A stretch of 64,000 nucleotides of DNA from Chitinophaga vietnamensis (lineage in GTDB: Bacteria; Bacteroidota; Bacteroidia; Chitinophagales; Chitinophagaceae): contig NZ_CABHMS010000008.1 of the NCBI RefSeq assembly GCF_902167635.1, positions 298,384 to 362,383 of the forward strand. The letters run 5' to 3'. A model generated the notes under the pieces. It had not been told where the DNA came from and did not search any database. It was given only the letters and a program-made list of their open reading frames with translations. Positions 52,412-59,601 of the stretch are shown one piece after another (the stretch's first letter is position 1; every line of letters starts with the position of its first letter). The position numbers and the translations under genes are program-made.

Positions 52412-53758
52412 ATGGTCTATTTTACTGAAGAACAACAACGCGTCCTGAAAACCGCCTGGATACCTATACTACCTGCCCTCTTACTCAATGTGGTGGCTTT
52501 CCTCTTCCCCAGGGAATCAATGGTGGGAATGAGCTTACGAACGATTAACTACAGCGTCATGTCGATCCTGTTACTTTCATGGGAACTGGGAGTGCGCAGG
52601 GGGCCTGCCAAAGGGCTCGCGTTGTTGGGCATCTCGTCGCTGACCGTCTTTGTATTGACATGGCTGCCATTGTATCTCGGTTTTAGCAGCATTATCAATG
52701 TAGGGGGCCTACAGATTCCTTTACGGACCAGTTTTTTGATGATAATAGCAGCCAGGTATTTTCTGGTAAATACAACGCATAAATGGCCACTGATTCTTAT
52801 CGGGACTGCTATACTGATGTTTATGCCGGAAGCAGTATGGCAGATCTACTTCATACTGGCGCCCTTCCCTGGTTCGGCGGATACACCGCTGGCTATCCCC
52901 TCGGGGCTCTATACAATAGTATATGCGTTCCAGTTATATACCGCCCTGTTCTTTCTGGAGAATTATCTGAATATACCTGGTTATATCAATAAGTTACGCT
53001 CAAAGATACAGGTACTCGGCAAAGCGGAATTTGCCTTGCTGTCGCTTGTAATGCTTTTTATCATCATGGGCGCCATGCTGATGTTGAACTACGCCATCAA
53101 TGGCTGCTACCTGATTCTTTTCAGAAAGGGTACCGACGTGTTCTTTGGTCAAAAGGTGCCCCTGGTACTGATAAATGCTGCAGTATCCGCTTGCTGGCTG
53201 GTATTGGCAGCTTATTTCCTGCGTAATGTGGTAGTGGCCCGCAGCCTTACCATCCACATCGCCAATGATCTTTTTTATGTGTTGCACTATATTCCCGGAT
53301 TGAATATCATCGCGCTCATCATCTCCTTATGTAGTCCGGAACGTAGTCAATCCATAGAAGAAAATGCGATGATATATTTGTACAGCCGCAAAACGGCCGC
53401 CAAAGTAGTGACCTTCATTGTCGCTATTCTGGCAGCTCTGGCTCGTTGTGCGTTTGTAATGAACGCCGGCTATGGTTATCTGAATGGATATATGATCGGT
53501 CTGGCAATCGTGCTGAGCCTGGCGAGCCTCTGTTTCCTGGCACTGGGTACGAGTTTTAAAGCGTTTATTTATATACTTGTCGGTTTCAATGTATTTGTGA
53601 TATTGCTCATTCGCAATTACAGTGGCATATTTCAAGGGGTGTTCCTGTTTGCTACCTATGCGTACATGCTCTTTTATTTCCTCATGGAAACATTCCATGC
53701 GGAGCTGAGTGGCGAAGATGCGCTGGCAGCGCCGCTGGCCAATCGCGTGCCGGCATAA
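52412..53758 (+). CDS. Polytopic membrane protein of unknown function
   Basis: A 448-residue inner-membrane protein with about 12 hydrophobic helices spread over its whole length, a short acidic N-terminus ('MVYFTEEQQRVLKTAW') and an acidic C-terminal tail ('ELSGEDALAAPLAN'). I recognise no transporter or enzyme motif. Polar loops are short, so it is not a sensor with a large outer domain. It lies between divergent arfB and the dtd gene (26-base gap), and might share a transcript with dtd, but dtd has its own -7-like box. Confidence 0.75.
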   Translation: MVYFTEEQQRVLKTAWIPILPALLLNVVAFLFPRESMVGMSLRTINYSVMSILLLSWELGVRRGPAKGLALLGISSLTVFVLTWLPLYLGFSSIINVGGLQIPLRTSFLMIIAARYFLVNTTHKWPLILIGTAILMFMPEAVWQIYFILAPFPGSADTPLAIPSGLYTIVYAFQLYTALFFLENYLNIPGYINKLRSKIQVLGKAEFALLSLVMLFIIMGAMLMLNYAINGCYLILFRKGTDVFFGQKVPLVLINAAVSACWLVLAAYFLRNVVVARSLTIHIANDLFYVLHYIPGLNIIALIISLCSPERSQSIEENAMIYLYSRKTAAKVVTFIVAILAALARCAFVMNAGYGYLNGYMIGLAIVLSLASLCFLALGTSFKAFIYILVGFNVFVILLIRNYSGIFQGVFLFATYAYMLFYFLMETFHAELSGEDALAAPLANRVPA

Positions 53759-53772
53759 TCAAACAAATTTTT

Positions 53773-53780
53773 TATCTTTT
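53773..53780 (+). promoter_or_regulatory. -7-like box before dtd
   Basis: TATCTTTT (one mismatch to TAnnTTTG) lies 4 bases before the dtd ATG, so a transcript from it would be nearly leaderless. This is weak on its own but repeats the arrangement seen before glyS and mfd. Confidence 0.3.
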
Positions 53781-53784
53781 CAGC

Positions 53785-54237
53785 ATGAGGGCAGTTATAC
53801 AGCGCGTAAGCCGTGCATCCGTTACAGTAGATGGCAATGTAACCGGCGCTATCCAGATGGGATTGCTGGTGTTGCTGGGTATTGAAGACGCAGATACAAT
53901 AGAAGATATACAATGGCTGAGCAGCAAGATCGTGAACCTGCGCATTTTTAACGACGATGACGGCGTGATGAACATTTCCGTGAAAGACGCGCATGGAGAT
54001 ATTTTGCTGGTCAGCCAGTTCACTTTACATGCTTCCACCAAAAAGGGCAACCGCCCTTCGTATATCCGTGCCAGTAAGCCGGATATAGCCATACCACTAT
54101 ACGAAAAGATGATCGCGCAACTGGAGCAGGATCTTGGAACCCGTATAGAGCGGGGGATCTTCGGCGCCGATATGAAGGTGGAACTGCTCAACGATGGCCC
54201 CGTTACCATCATCATTGATTCCCAGCACCGCGAGTAG
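53785..54237 (+). CDS. dtd: D-aminoacyl-tRNA deacylase
   Basis: A 150-residue enzyme that hydrolyses D-amino acids (and glycine) wrongly attached to tRNA. The family motifs are 'LLVSQFTLHASTKKGNRPSY' and 'NDGPVTIIIDS' (the GP-containing cross-subunit motif), and the N-terminus 'MRAVIQRVSRASVTVDG' is nearly invariant. It acts as a dimer. I recall dtd standing directly next to a mazG-like gene in many Bacteroidota; here three lipoprotein genes lie between them. Confidence 0.97.
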   Translation: MRAVIQRVSRASVTVDGNVTGAIQMGLLVLLGIEDADTIEDIQWLSSKIVNLRIFNDDDGVMNISVKDAHGDILLVSQFTLHASTKKGNRPSYIRASKPDIAIPLYEKMIAQLEQDLGTRIERGIFGADMKVELLNDGPVTIIIDSQHRE

Positions 54238-54297
54238 CCTCAACTTGTCAGGTAACTTTAGCAGGAGGACAACGTTTCATAATAAATCACCTATATT

Positions 54298-54744
54298 ATG
54301 ATGCGCAACCTGATCTATTGTTTATTCCTCGCTGTGTTATGTAGCTGCAAGTCAAAAAAAGAAGAGGTTCAACCTTTCTCTAAATGTGATGAACCCATCA
54401 CAAGGAGTTATTTCCGGCTGATCGACAAAAAAACAGGCGACAACCTGGTATCTGGCGCTCATGCGAAGATCAGCCCGGATAGTATCCATATCAGGATAAA
54501 CGTAAAAGACTCTATAGGCGTACAGCTGATGAAGCCCGGCGATCTGATATACCTGCCTTCTTTCGGCGGACACGATACCCTTTTAATTACCACAGGAGGC
54601 AAATACTATGTGTTGCCCCTGGCGCTTAGCAGCGAAGCCATTGAATGTGGCGTACGTTTAAGCACTGCAATAGCCGGTGGCGATCCCGCCGTGCTGGTAG
54701 CGGATTCCATTGGATGCGTCAACATCCCCTTCAACCTTAATTAG
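54298..54744 (+). CDS. Small lipoprotein, tandem family member A
   Basis: A 148-residue lipoprotein (start at 54298 or the next ATG, 54301) with lipobox 'AVLCSC' and a short Lys-rich spacer ('KSKKEEVQP'). The mature part carries 'YFRLIDKKTGDNLVSGAHAK' followed by 'ISPDSI', then beta-like strands with 'HDTLLITTGGKYYVL'. I recognise no named domain. It shares the N-terminal third and 'DTLLI.TGGK.YVL' with the next gene, so the two are paralogues. It lies 60 bases after dtd. The likely place is the periplasmic or outer face of a membrane. Confidence 0.8.
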   Translation: MMRNLIYCLFLAVLCSCKSKKEEVQPFSKCDEPITRSYFRLIDKKTGDNLVSGAHAKISPDSIHIRINVKDSIGVQLMKPGDLIYLPSFGGHDTLLITTGGKYYVLPLALSSEAIECGVRLSTAIAGGDPAVLVADSIGCVNIPFNLN

Positions 54745-54770
54745 TACACACTTTTAAACTCTCCACGTAT

Positions 54771-55229
54771 ATGAAACGCAACCATATTTATTGTTTGATC
54801 ATCGTAATGCTATGTAGCTGCAAATCAAAAAAAGAAGAAGTAAAACCGCGCTGCGACTGCGACGTCATGGTCACAGAAGGATATTTCAGCCTGATGGATC
54901 AATACACCGGCGATAACCTCGTATTCGGCGCTCACGCGAAGATCAAACCGGATAGTATCTTTTACAAATTTGGTACAGACTCTATGAAAGTGTTCTGGGC
55001 CGGCCCTCCCGCCGCCCCGGCCGGTTTCATGCACCTGCCCTTCAACGGCGCCCCCGACACCCTGTTGATCAACACCGGCGGGAAACACTATGTGCTCTCC
55101 GTAGCCAACTATTGGAAGATGGTGGCCTGCTGTGAGCACCGGCTTATTTATGTAAGGATCAACGACAATACCACCCCCATCCTTGCAGATAGCACCGGGC
55201 GCGTTAATGTCCTTTTCAGCCTCAACTAA
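54771..55229 (+). CDS. Small lipoprotein, tandem family member B
   Basis: A 152-residue lipoprotein with lipobox 'VMLCSC' and the same spacer 'KSKKEEVKP' as the gene before it. The core 'TGDNLVFGAHAKIKPDSI' and 'DTLLINTGGKHYVLSV' are shared with member A, whereas the middle ('WAGPPAAPAGFMHLPF') differs. Cysteines after the lipobox ('RCDCD', 'ACCEH') are more numerous than in member A and could form disulfides. The gap from A is 26 bases. The function is unknown. Confidence 0.8.
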   Translation: MKRNHIYCLIIVMLCSCKSKKEEVKPRCDCDVMVTEGYFSLMDQYTGDNLVFGAHAKIKPDSIFYKFGTDSMKVFWAGPPAAPAGFMHLPFNGAPDTLLINTGGKHYVLSVANYWKMVACCEHRLIYVRINDNTTPILADSTGRVNVLFSLN

Positions 55230-55249
55230 AACATCATAATAATATGCAT

Positions 55250-55735
55250 ATGCTCAAAACACTTGTCTGTAGCCTCTTGGGCGTGCTGCTGTTCACTGCC
55301 TGTAAAAAGAAAAACAAATCCGGCAGCAACTGCGACAGGGTAGAATGCCTGACGATCAACAGCCCTTTCAAATTCCGCCTGGTGGATGATAACGGGCATA
55401 ACCTCACCTTTGGCAGCAATGCCTCCATCAGCCCCGATAGCATTACCCTGGCCCTGGCAGGGAACCTCCGGCTGAAACCCGCCGTAGTGGATTCTTTAAG
55501 CAATGATGGTTATTTCTATGCCAGCGTAGGCAACCTGTTGGGATACAGCGCATACCCCGCCCCTCTGCCACTGCGCATCGGCAGGGCCGGGCAGGAAGCC
55601 CGCATACTCGCACTGGGCATGGCTTTGAAGCCAAAGGATTGCTGCGATTTTTCCGCCACCGTCGTAAAAATCGACGATAAACCGGCAGACCTGCAACCAG
55701 ATAGGACCGGCGCTGTTAACATACTCGTAAAATAG
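55250..55735 (+). CDS. Small lipoprotein, tandem family member C (diverged)
   Basis: A 161-residue lipoprotein if started at 55250; an ATG two codons upstream is also possible. The lipobox is 'VLLFTAC', followed by 'KKKNKSGSNCD'. It retains the family core in a weaker form ('FRLVDDNGHNLTFGSNASIS', then 'PDSI') and ends 'DRTGAVNILVK', like 'DSTGRVNVLFSLN' of member B. The paired cysteines 'CDRVEC' and 'DCCDF' are conserved in type. It lies 20 bases after member B and 58 bases before mazG. Confidence 0.78.
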   Translation: MLKTLVCSLLGVLLFTACKKKNKSGSNCDRVECLTINSPFKFRLVDDNGHNLTFGSNASISPDSITLALAGNLRLKPAVVDSLSNDGYFYASVGNLLGYSAYPAPLPLRIGRAGQEARILALGMALKPKDCCDFSATVVKIDDKPADLQPDRTGAVNILVK

Positions 55736-55793
55736 CAACTACCAATGTTTTCCGGCATTCGTTATCTTTAGGATAATAAAAACGTTGTTATCC

Positions 55794-56120
55794 ATGACCA
55801 TTAACGAAGCGCAGGAAAAAATCGATCACTGGATCAATACCACTGGTGTCAGGTATTTCAGCGAACTCACCAACATGGCCATCCTCACAGAGGAAGTAGG
55901 CGAAGTAGCCCGCGTAATGGCCCGCAAATATGGTGATCAGTCTTCCAAAGAAAGTGACTCCAAAAAAGAACTCGCCGATGAACTCGCCGATGTAATGTGG
56001 GTACTGCTCTGCATTGCCAACCAAACCGGTATTGATATGACCGTGGCCCTCGAGAAAAATTTCGAGAAGAAAAATATCCGCGACGCTACCAGGCATACCA
56101 GTAACGACAAGTTGAAATAA
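55794..56120 (+). CDS. MazG-like nucleotide pyrophosphohydrolase
   Basis: A 108-residue all-helical NTP pyrophosphatase that probably hydrolyses non-canonical nucleoside triphosphates. Metal-binding motifs are 'LTEEVGEVARVMARKYGD' and 'KKELADELADVMWVLLCIAN', giving EExxE and ExxD pairs. The ATG at 55794 is chosen over a TTG nine bases upstream. A TATCTTTA box at 55763-55770 may be the -7 element. The yihY gene starts 11 bases after the stop, so they are probably co-transcribed. Confidence 0.93.
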   Translation: MTINEAQEKIDHWINTTGVRYFSELTNMAILTEEVGEVARVMARKYGDQSSKESDSKKELADELADVMWVLLCIANQTGIDMTVALEKNFEKKNIRDATRHTSNDKLK

Positions 56121-56131
56121 ACAGCAGTAAA

Positions 56132-57070
56132 ATGAACAAACCCTCCAAGATAAAGATCTACTGGCAGGTGCTGAAGCAATCCGGCAGTGATTTCATTGAC
56201 GATAAAGTACTGAAGTTAAGCGCGGCCCTGGCCTATTACACGATCTTCTCCATCGCCCCCATGCTCATCATCATCATCTTTTTATGTGATCTCTTCCTGG
56301 GCAAAGAAGCGATAGAAGGCAGTGTATACGGACAGATACGCGGACTGGTAGGCAACGATGCCGCCATCCAGATACAGGCAATGATCCGCAACGCCACCCT
56401 CTCCACTGACGTGAGCTGGGCCACCATCGTAGGTTTCGTGACACTGATCATCGGCGGTACCGGGGTGTTTGCAGAGATACAGGATTCTATTAACTACATC
56501 TGGCGACTCAAAGCCAAACCTAAAAAGAATGGCTTGCTGAAAATGTTGTTCAACCGCCTGCTCTCCTTCTCGCTGGTAGTGAGCATGGGCTTTATTTTGC
56601 TGGTGTCGCTGGCCATCAACGGGCTGATGGAACTGCTCAACGAGCGCCTCCTGGCCGTTTTGCCGCAACTGGAGATCGTAACGGTATACATCACCAATAT
56701 CATCATCACATTTGTGGTGATCACTGTTTTGTTTGCCATTATCTTCAAAGTGTTGCCAGATGCGCGTATCAAGTGGAGGGATGTAACCGTAGGCGCCGTC
56801 ACCACCTCCATTTTATTCATGCTGGGGAAATTCGCTATCGGTTATTATCTTGGCGCCAGCAAGGTATCTTCCACCTATGGCGCCGCCGGCTCCATCGTGA
56901 TCATCTTGCTTTGGGTGTACTATTCCGCCGCCATCCTGTATTTCGGAGCGGTGTTCACCCGGGTGTATGTACAGTATTTTGGTTCCCGTATCTATCCCAA
57001 TGAATACGCCGTATTTATCAAACAGATAGAAGTAACCCATGAAGAAGAACAAAGGGTGACAGAAGGCTAA
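56132..57070 (+). CDS. YihY/BrkB-family inner-membrane protein
   Basis: A 312-residue membrane protein with six helices. The family signature 'LSAALAYYTIFSIAPMLIII' is near the N-terminus and 'TYGAAGSIVIILLWVYYSA' then 'ILYFGAVFTRVY' near the C-terminus. It was once called RNase BN, but that activity belongs to another gene, so the function is unknown. A charged tail ('EVTHEEEQRVTEG') follows the last helix. It starts 11 bases after mazG. A separate -7 box precedes the next gene, glyS. Confidence 0.92.
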   Translation: MNKPSKIKIYWQVLKQSGSDFIDDKVLKLSAALAYYTIFSIAPMLIIIIFLCDLFLGKEAIEGSVYGQIRGLVGNDAAIQIQAMIRNATLSTDVSWATIVGFVTLIIGGTGVFAEIQDSINYIWRLKAKPKKNGLLKMLFNRLLSFSLVVSMGFILLVSLAINGLMELLNERLLAVLPQLEIVTVYITNIIITFVVITVLFAIIFKVLPDARIKWRDVTVGAVTTSILFMLGKFAIGYYLGASKVSSTYGAAGSIVIILLWVYYSAAILYFGAVFTRVYVQYFGSRIYPNEYAVFIKQIEVTHEEEQRVTEG

Positions 57071-57135
57071 ATCTCAAAATACCAAAATCATACAAATACA
57101 AAAATATTTAAATCCATATTTTCAAATTAGGCCTT

Positions 57136-57143
57136 TATCTTTG
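57136..57143 (+). promoter_or_regulatory. -7 promoter box of glyS
   Basis: TATCTTTG is a perfect -7 match only 7 bases before the start codon, so the message would have a very short leader or be leaderless. No TTTG -33 box is visible. Confidence 0.6.
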
Positions 57144-57150
57144 CGCCACT

Positions 57151-58578
57151 ATGTCTACAGATCAGAATAAATTCCAGGCGATCATTTCGCATTGTAAAGA
57201 ATACGGTTTTGTTTTTCAGTCCAGCGAAATTTATGATGGACTCAGTGCTGTATACGATTACGGTCAATACGGCTCCGAATTGAAGAAGAATATCAAGGAC
57301 TACTGGTGGAAGAGCATGACCCAGCTGCACGAAAATATCGTGGGGATCGATGCTGCCATCTTCATGCATCCTACTACCTGGAAGGCATCCGGCCACGTGG
57401 ATAATTTCAGCGATCCTATGATCGATAACAAAGACAGTAAGAAACGTTATCGCGTAGATCACCTGATCGAAGGGTATGCAGAAACGCTGCCACAGGCCGA
57501 TGGCGACGCCCTGCTGGCCAGGATGGACGAACTGCTGAAAGAAAATGATTTCGCCGGGCTCAAAACATTAATTGAAGAGAATAAAATAAAATGCAGTGTA
57601 AGCGGTACCGTTAACTGGACAGATGTTCGTCAGTTCAACCTGATGTTCTCCACCCAGCTGGGTAGCGTTACTGATGAAGCCAGCGAAATATACCTGCGTC
57701 CCGAAACGGCACAAGGTATCTTCGTTAACTTCCTCAATGTGCAGAAAACCGGCAGGATGAAGATTCCTTTTGGTATCGCGCAGATCGGTAAAGCATTCCG
57801 TAACGAGATCGTAGCCCGTCAGTTCATCTTCCGTATGCGTGAATTTGAACAGATGGAAATGCAGTTCTTCATCCGTCCCGGCTCACAGAAAGAGTGGTAT
57901 GAGAAATGGAAGGAAGAGCGTATGCAATGGCATCTCAGCCTGGGCACCGATCCTTCCAAATACCGTTTCAAAGATCACGTGAAACTGGCGCACTATGCCG
58001 ATGCTGCGGTAGATATTGAATTTGATTTCCCAATGGGCTTCAAAGAAGTGGAAGGTATCCATTCCCGCACAGATTTCGATCTGAGCCAGCATCAGCTCTA
58101 CAGCAAAAAGAAGATACAATATTTCGATACAGAGATCAATCAGAACTACGTACCTTATGTGATAGAAACCTCTATCGGCCTGGATCGTATGTTCCTGCTC
58201 GTAATCTGCAATGCTTACGAAGAGCAGGACCTGAGCACGCCCGAAAAGCCCGACAGCCGCGTAGTATTGAAACTGCCTGCGAAACTGGCGCCGGTTAAAT
58301 TAGCCATCTTCCCGCTCACCAAAAAAGACGGTCTGCCGGAGCTGGCGCGTGAACTGATGAACAGCTGCATGCCTGCGTTCCACTGCTTCTATGAAGAAAA
58401 AGATGCGATCGGAAAACGCTACCGCCGCCAGGATGCGATTGGTACGCCATTCTGTGTAACTATCGATCATCAGACCAAAGAAGATGGTACAGTTACCATC
58501 CGCTACCGCGACTCCATGGAGCAGGAACGTGTACCCATGGCCGATGTGAAGCAATTGGTGATGAACAAGATATTCTAG
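57151..58578 (+). CDS. glyS: Glycyl-tRNA synthetase, single-chain dimeric type
   Basis: A 475-residue class II synthetase of the eukaryote-like alpha-2 type rather than the bacterial alpha-2-beta-2 type. Visible are 'SSEIYDGLSAVYDYGQYGSE', 'YLRPETAQGIFVNFLNVQKT', motif 2 with 'AFRNEIVARQFIFRMREFEQ' and 'METSIGLDRMF'-like motif 3 ('IETSIGLDRMFLLVICNAYE'). The C-terminal anticodon domain ends 'YRRQDAIGTPFCVTIDHQTK'. It has its own promoter box and ends 19 bases before a cloverleaf-like palindrome. Confidence 0.97.
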   Translation: MSTDQNKFQAIISHCKEYGFVFQSSEIYDGLSAVYDYGQYGSELKKNIKDYWWKSMTQLHENIVGIDAAIFMHPTTWKASGHVDNFSDPMIDNKDSKKRYRVDHLIEGYAETLPQADGDALLARMDELLKENDFAGLKTLIEENKIKCSVSGTVNWTDVRQFNLMFSTQLGSVTDEASEIYLRPETAQGIFVNFLNVQKTGRMKIPFGIAQIGKAFRNEIVARQFIFRMREFEQMEMQFFIRPGSQKEWYEKWKEERMQWHLSLGTDPSKYRFKDHVKLAHYADAAVDIEFDFPMGFKEVEGIHSRTDFDLSQHQLYSKKKIQYFDTEINQNYVPYVIETSIGLDRMFLLVICNAYEEQDLSTPEKPDSRVVLKLPAKLAPVKLAIFPLTKKDGLPELARELMNSCMPAFHCFYEEKDAIGKRYRRQDAIGTPFCVTIDHQTKEDGTVTIRYRDSMEQERVPMADVKQLVMNKIF

Positions 58579-58597
58579 CAACTCACTGATAGAAAGA

Positions 58598-58721
58598 TTG
58601 CCCTTATTTAACGCGAAGACCAATTCGGTTCCCAGCCCTTGAAGCGCTCAAAGCGCTTCAAGGGCTACCATCGCAAAGATCATATGATCTTCGAATTGGT
58701 CTTCGCGTTAAATAAGGGTAA
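58598..58721. repeat. Cloverleaf-like nested palindrome
   Basis: Outer arms of 30 bases (58598-58627 and 58692-58721, one mismatch) enclose two further perfect hairpins: AGCCCTTGAAGCGCT with its complement (58634-58666) and AAGATCATATGATCTT (58676-58691). The fold is a three-way junction. A T run after the right arm makes it a terminator for glyS. It lies between convergent genes. Confidence 0.92.
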
Positions 58722-58738
58722 TTTTTTTATTCGCACTC

Positions 58739-59458
58739 CTAACCATACAATTCCTGGTGAATAGATTTCCGGTCGTACCCCATAGCCTGGATACGCTGCT
58801 TGGCCTCGTCTATCATGGCTTTCCAGCCGCAGAGGAAAAAGTTAGCGGGCCGGCGATCGTGCAACATGGATTCATAAATGGCATGCACATATCCTTTATG
58901 CCCCTGCCAGTTTTCTTCGCGCGAGAGCGTAGGGATATACGTAAACCCGGGCCACTCGGCCTCGAGCTGTTTCAGTTCTTCTGCATAAAGCAGGTCTTTT
59001 TCATAACGGCAACCGAATATCAGGTTGATCGGTGCATGCTGGATATTATGCAGCCGCATATATTGGCTCATCGAACGGAAAGGTGCAATACCGGTGCCGG
59101 TGCAGATGAGGAACAGTTCTTTGTCTAACGGTTCCGGCAGTACGAAAACGCCCTGCGGGCCGCGGAGCAGCAGCTCGCTACCTTCCCGCACTTCATTGAA
59201 CAGGTAAGTGCTGCCGGCGCCGCCTTCCAATAATACGATCACCAGCTCTATTACATTGGTACCATCCGGGTGAGAAGCGATGGAATAGCTGCGCCAGCGT
59301 TTGTTCTTCTTCTCGTGGATGGGCAGGTCCAGGGTAACAAACTGCCCCGGCTTGAAATCGAATTGCGTCACTTCCGGTATCTGTATCCAGAACCGCCGGG
59401 TGTTATAGGTGGCATCCACAATTTTAGTAACAATTCCGGTGTACCAATGATCATTCAT
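58739..59458 (-). CDS. Ferredoxin/flavodoxin--NADP reductase family flavoprotein
   Basis: A 239-residue oxidoreductase that passes electrons between NAD(P)H and a small carrier via FAD. The FAD motif is 'RWRSYSIASHPDG' with the phosphate-binding 'GGAGSTYLF'; the NAD(P) part has 'LICTGTGIAPFRSM' and a late 'FFLCGWKAMIDEA'. The ATG at 59458 is preferred, as the frame further upstream runs through the repeat region. No iron-sulfur domain is fused to it. The carrier cannot be told. It converges on glyS. Confidence 0.9.
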   Translation of the reverse strand: MNDHWYTGIVTKIVDATYNTRRFWIQIPEVTQFDFKPGQFVTLDLPIHEKKNKRWRSYSIASHPDGTNVIELVIVLLEGGAGSTYLFNEVREGSELLLRGPQGVFVLPEPLDKELFLICTGTGIAPFRSMSQYMRLHNIQHAPINLIFGCRYEKDLLYAEELKQLEAEWPGFTYIPTLSREENWQGHKGYVHAIYESMLHDRRPANFFLCGWKAMIDEAKQRIQAMGYDRKSIHQELYG

Positions 59459-59499
59459 GGTGGGAAGGTTTAACCATCTGAATTTAATTAAAAATTTTC

Positions 59500-59580
59500 G
59501 GATTTCTTGATTTTCGGATTTATGGATTTGTCGCGGATGCCACAAATCCGTAAATCCGTAAATCCGTAAATTCTCAAATC
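59500..59580. repeat. AAATCCGTAAAT repeat cluster upstream of mfd
   Basis: The unit CCGTAAAT occurs three times in a row near 59548-59571, and a 16-bp hairpin GGATTTATGGATTTGT...ACAAATCCGTAAATCC (59516-59557, one mismatch) overlaps it. The words are those of the palindromes at 28825 and 50273, but this copy is between divergent genes, so it is not a terminator. Confidence 0.75.
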
Positions 59581-59585
59581 TTCCT

Positions 59586-59593
59586 TATCTTTG
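59586..59593 (+). promoter_or_regulatory. -7 promoter box of mfd
   Basis: TATCTTTG lies 8 bases before the mfd ATG, as at glyS. A repeat cluster fills the place where a -33 box would be. Confidence 0.6.
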
Positions 59594-59601
59594 CATCCTT
59601 C

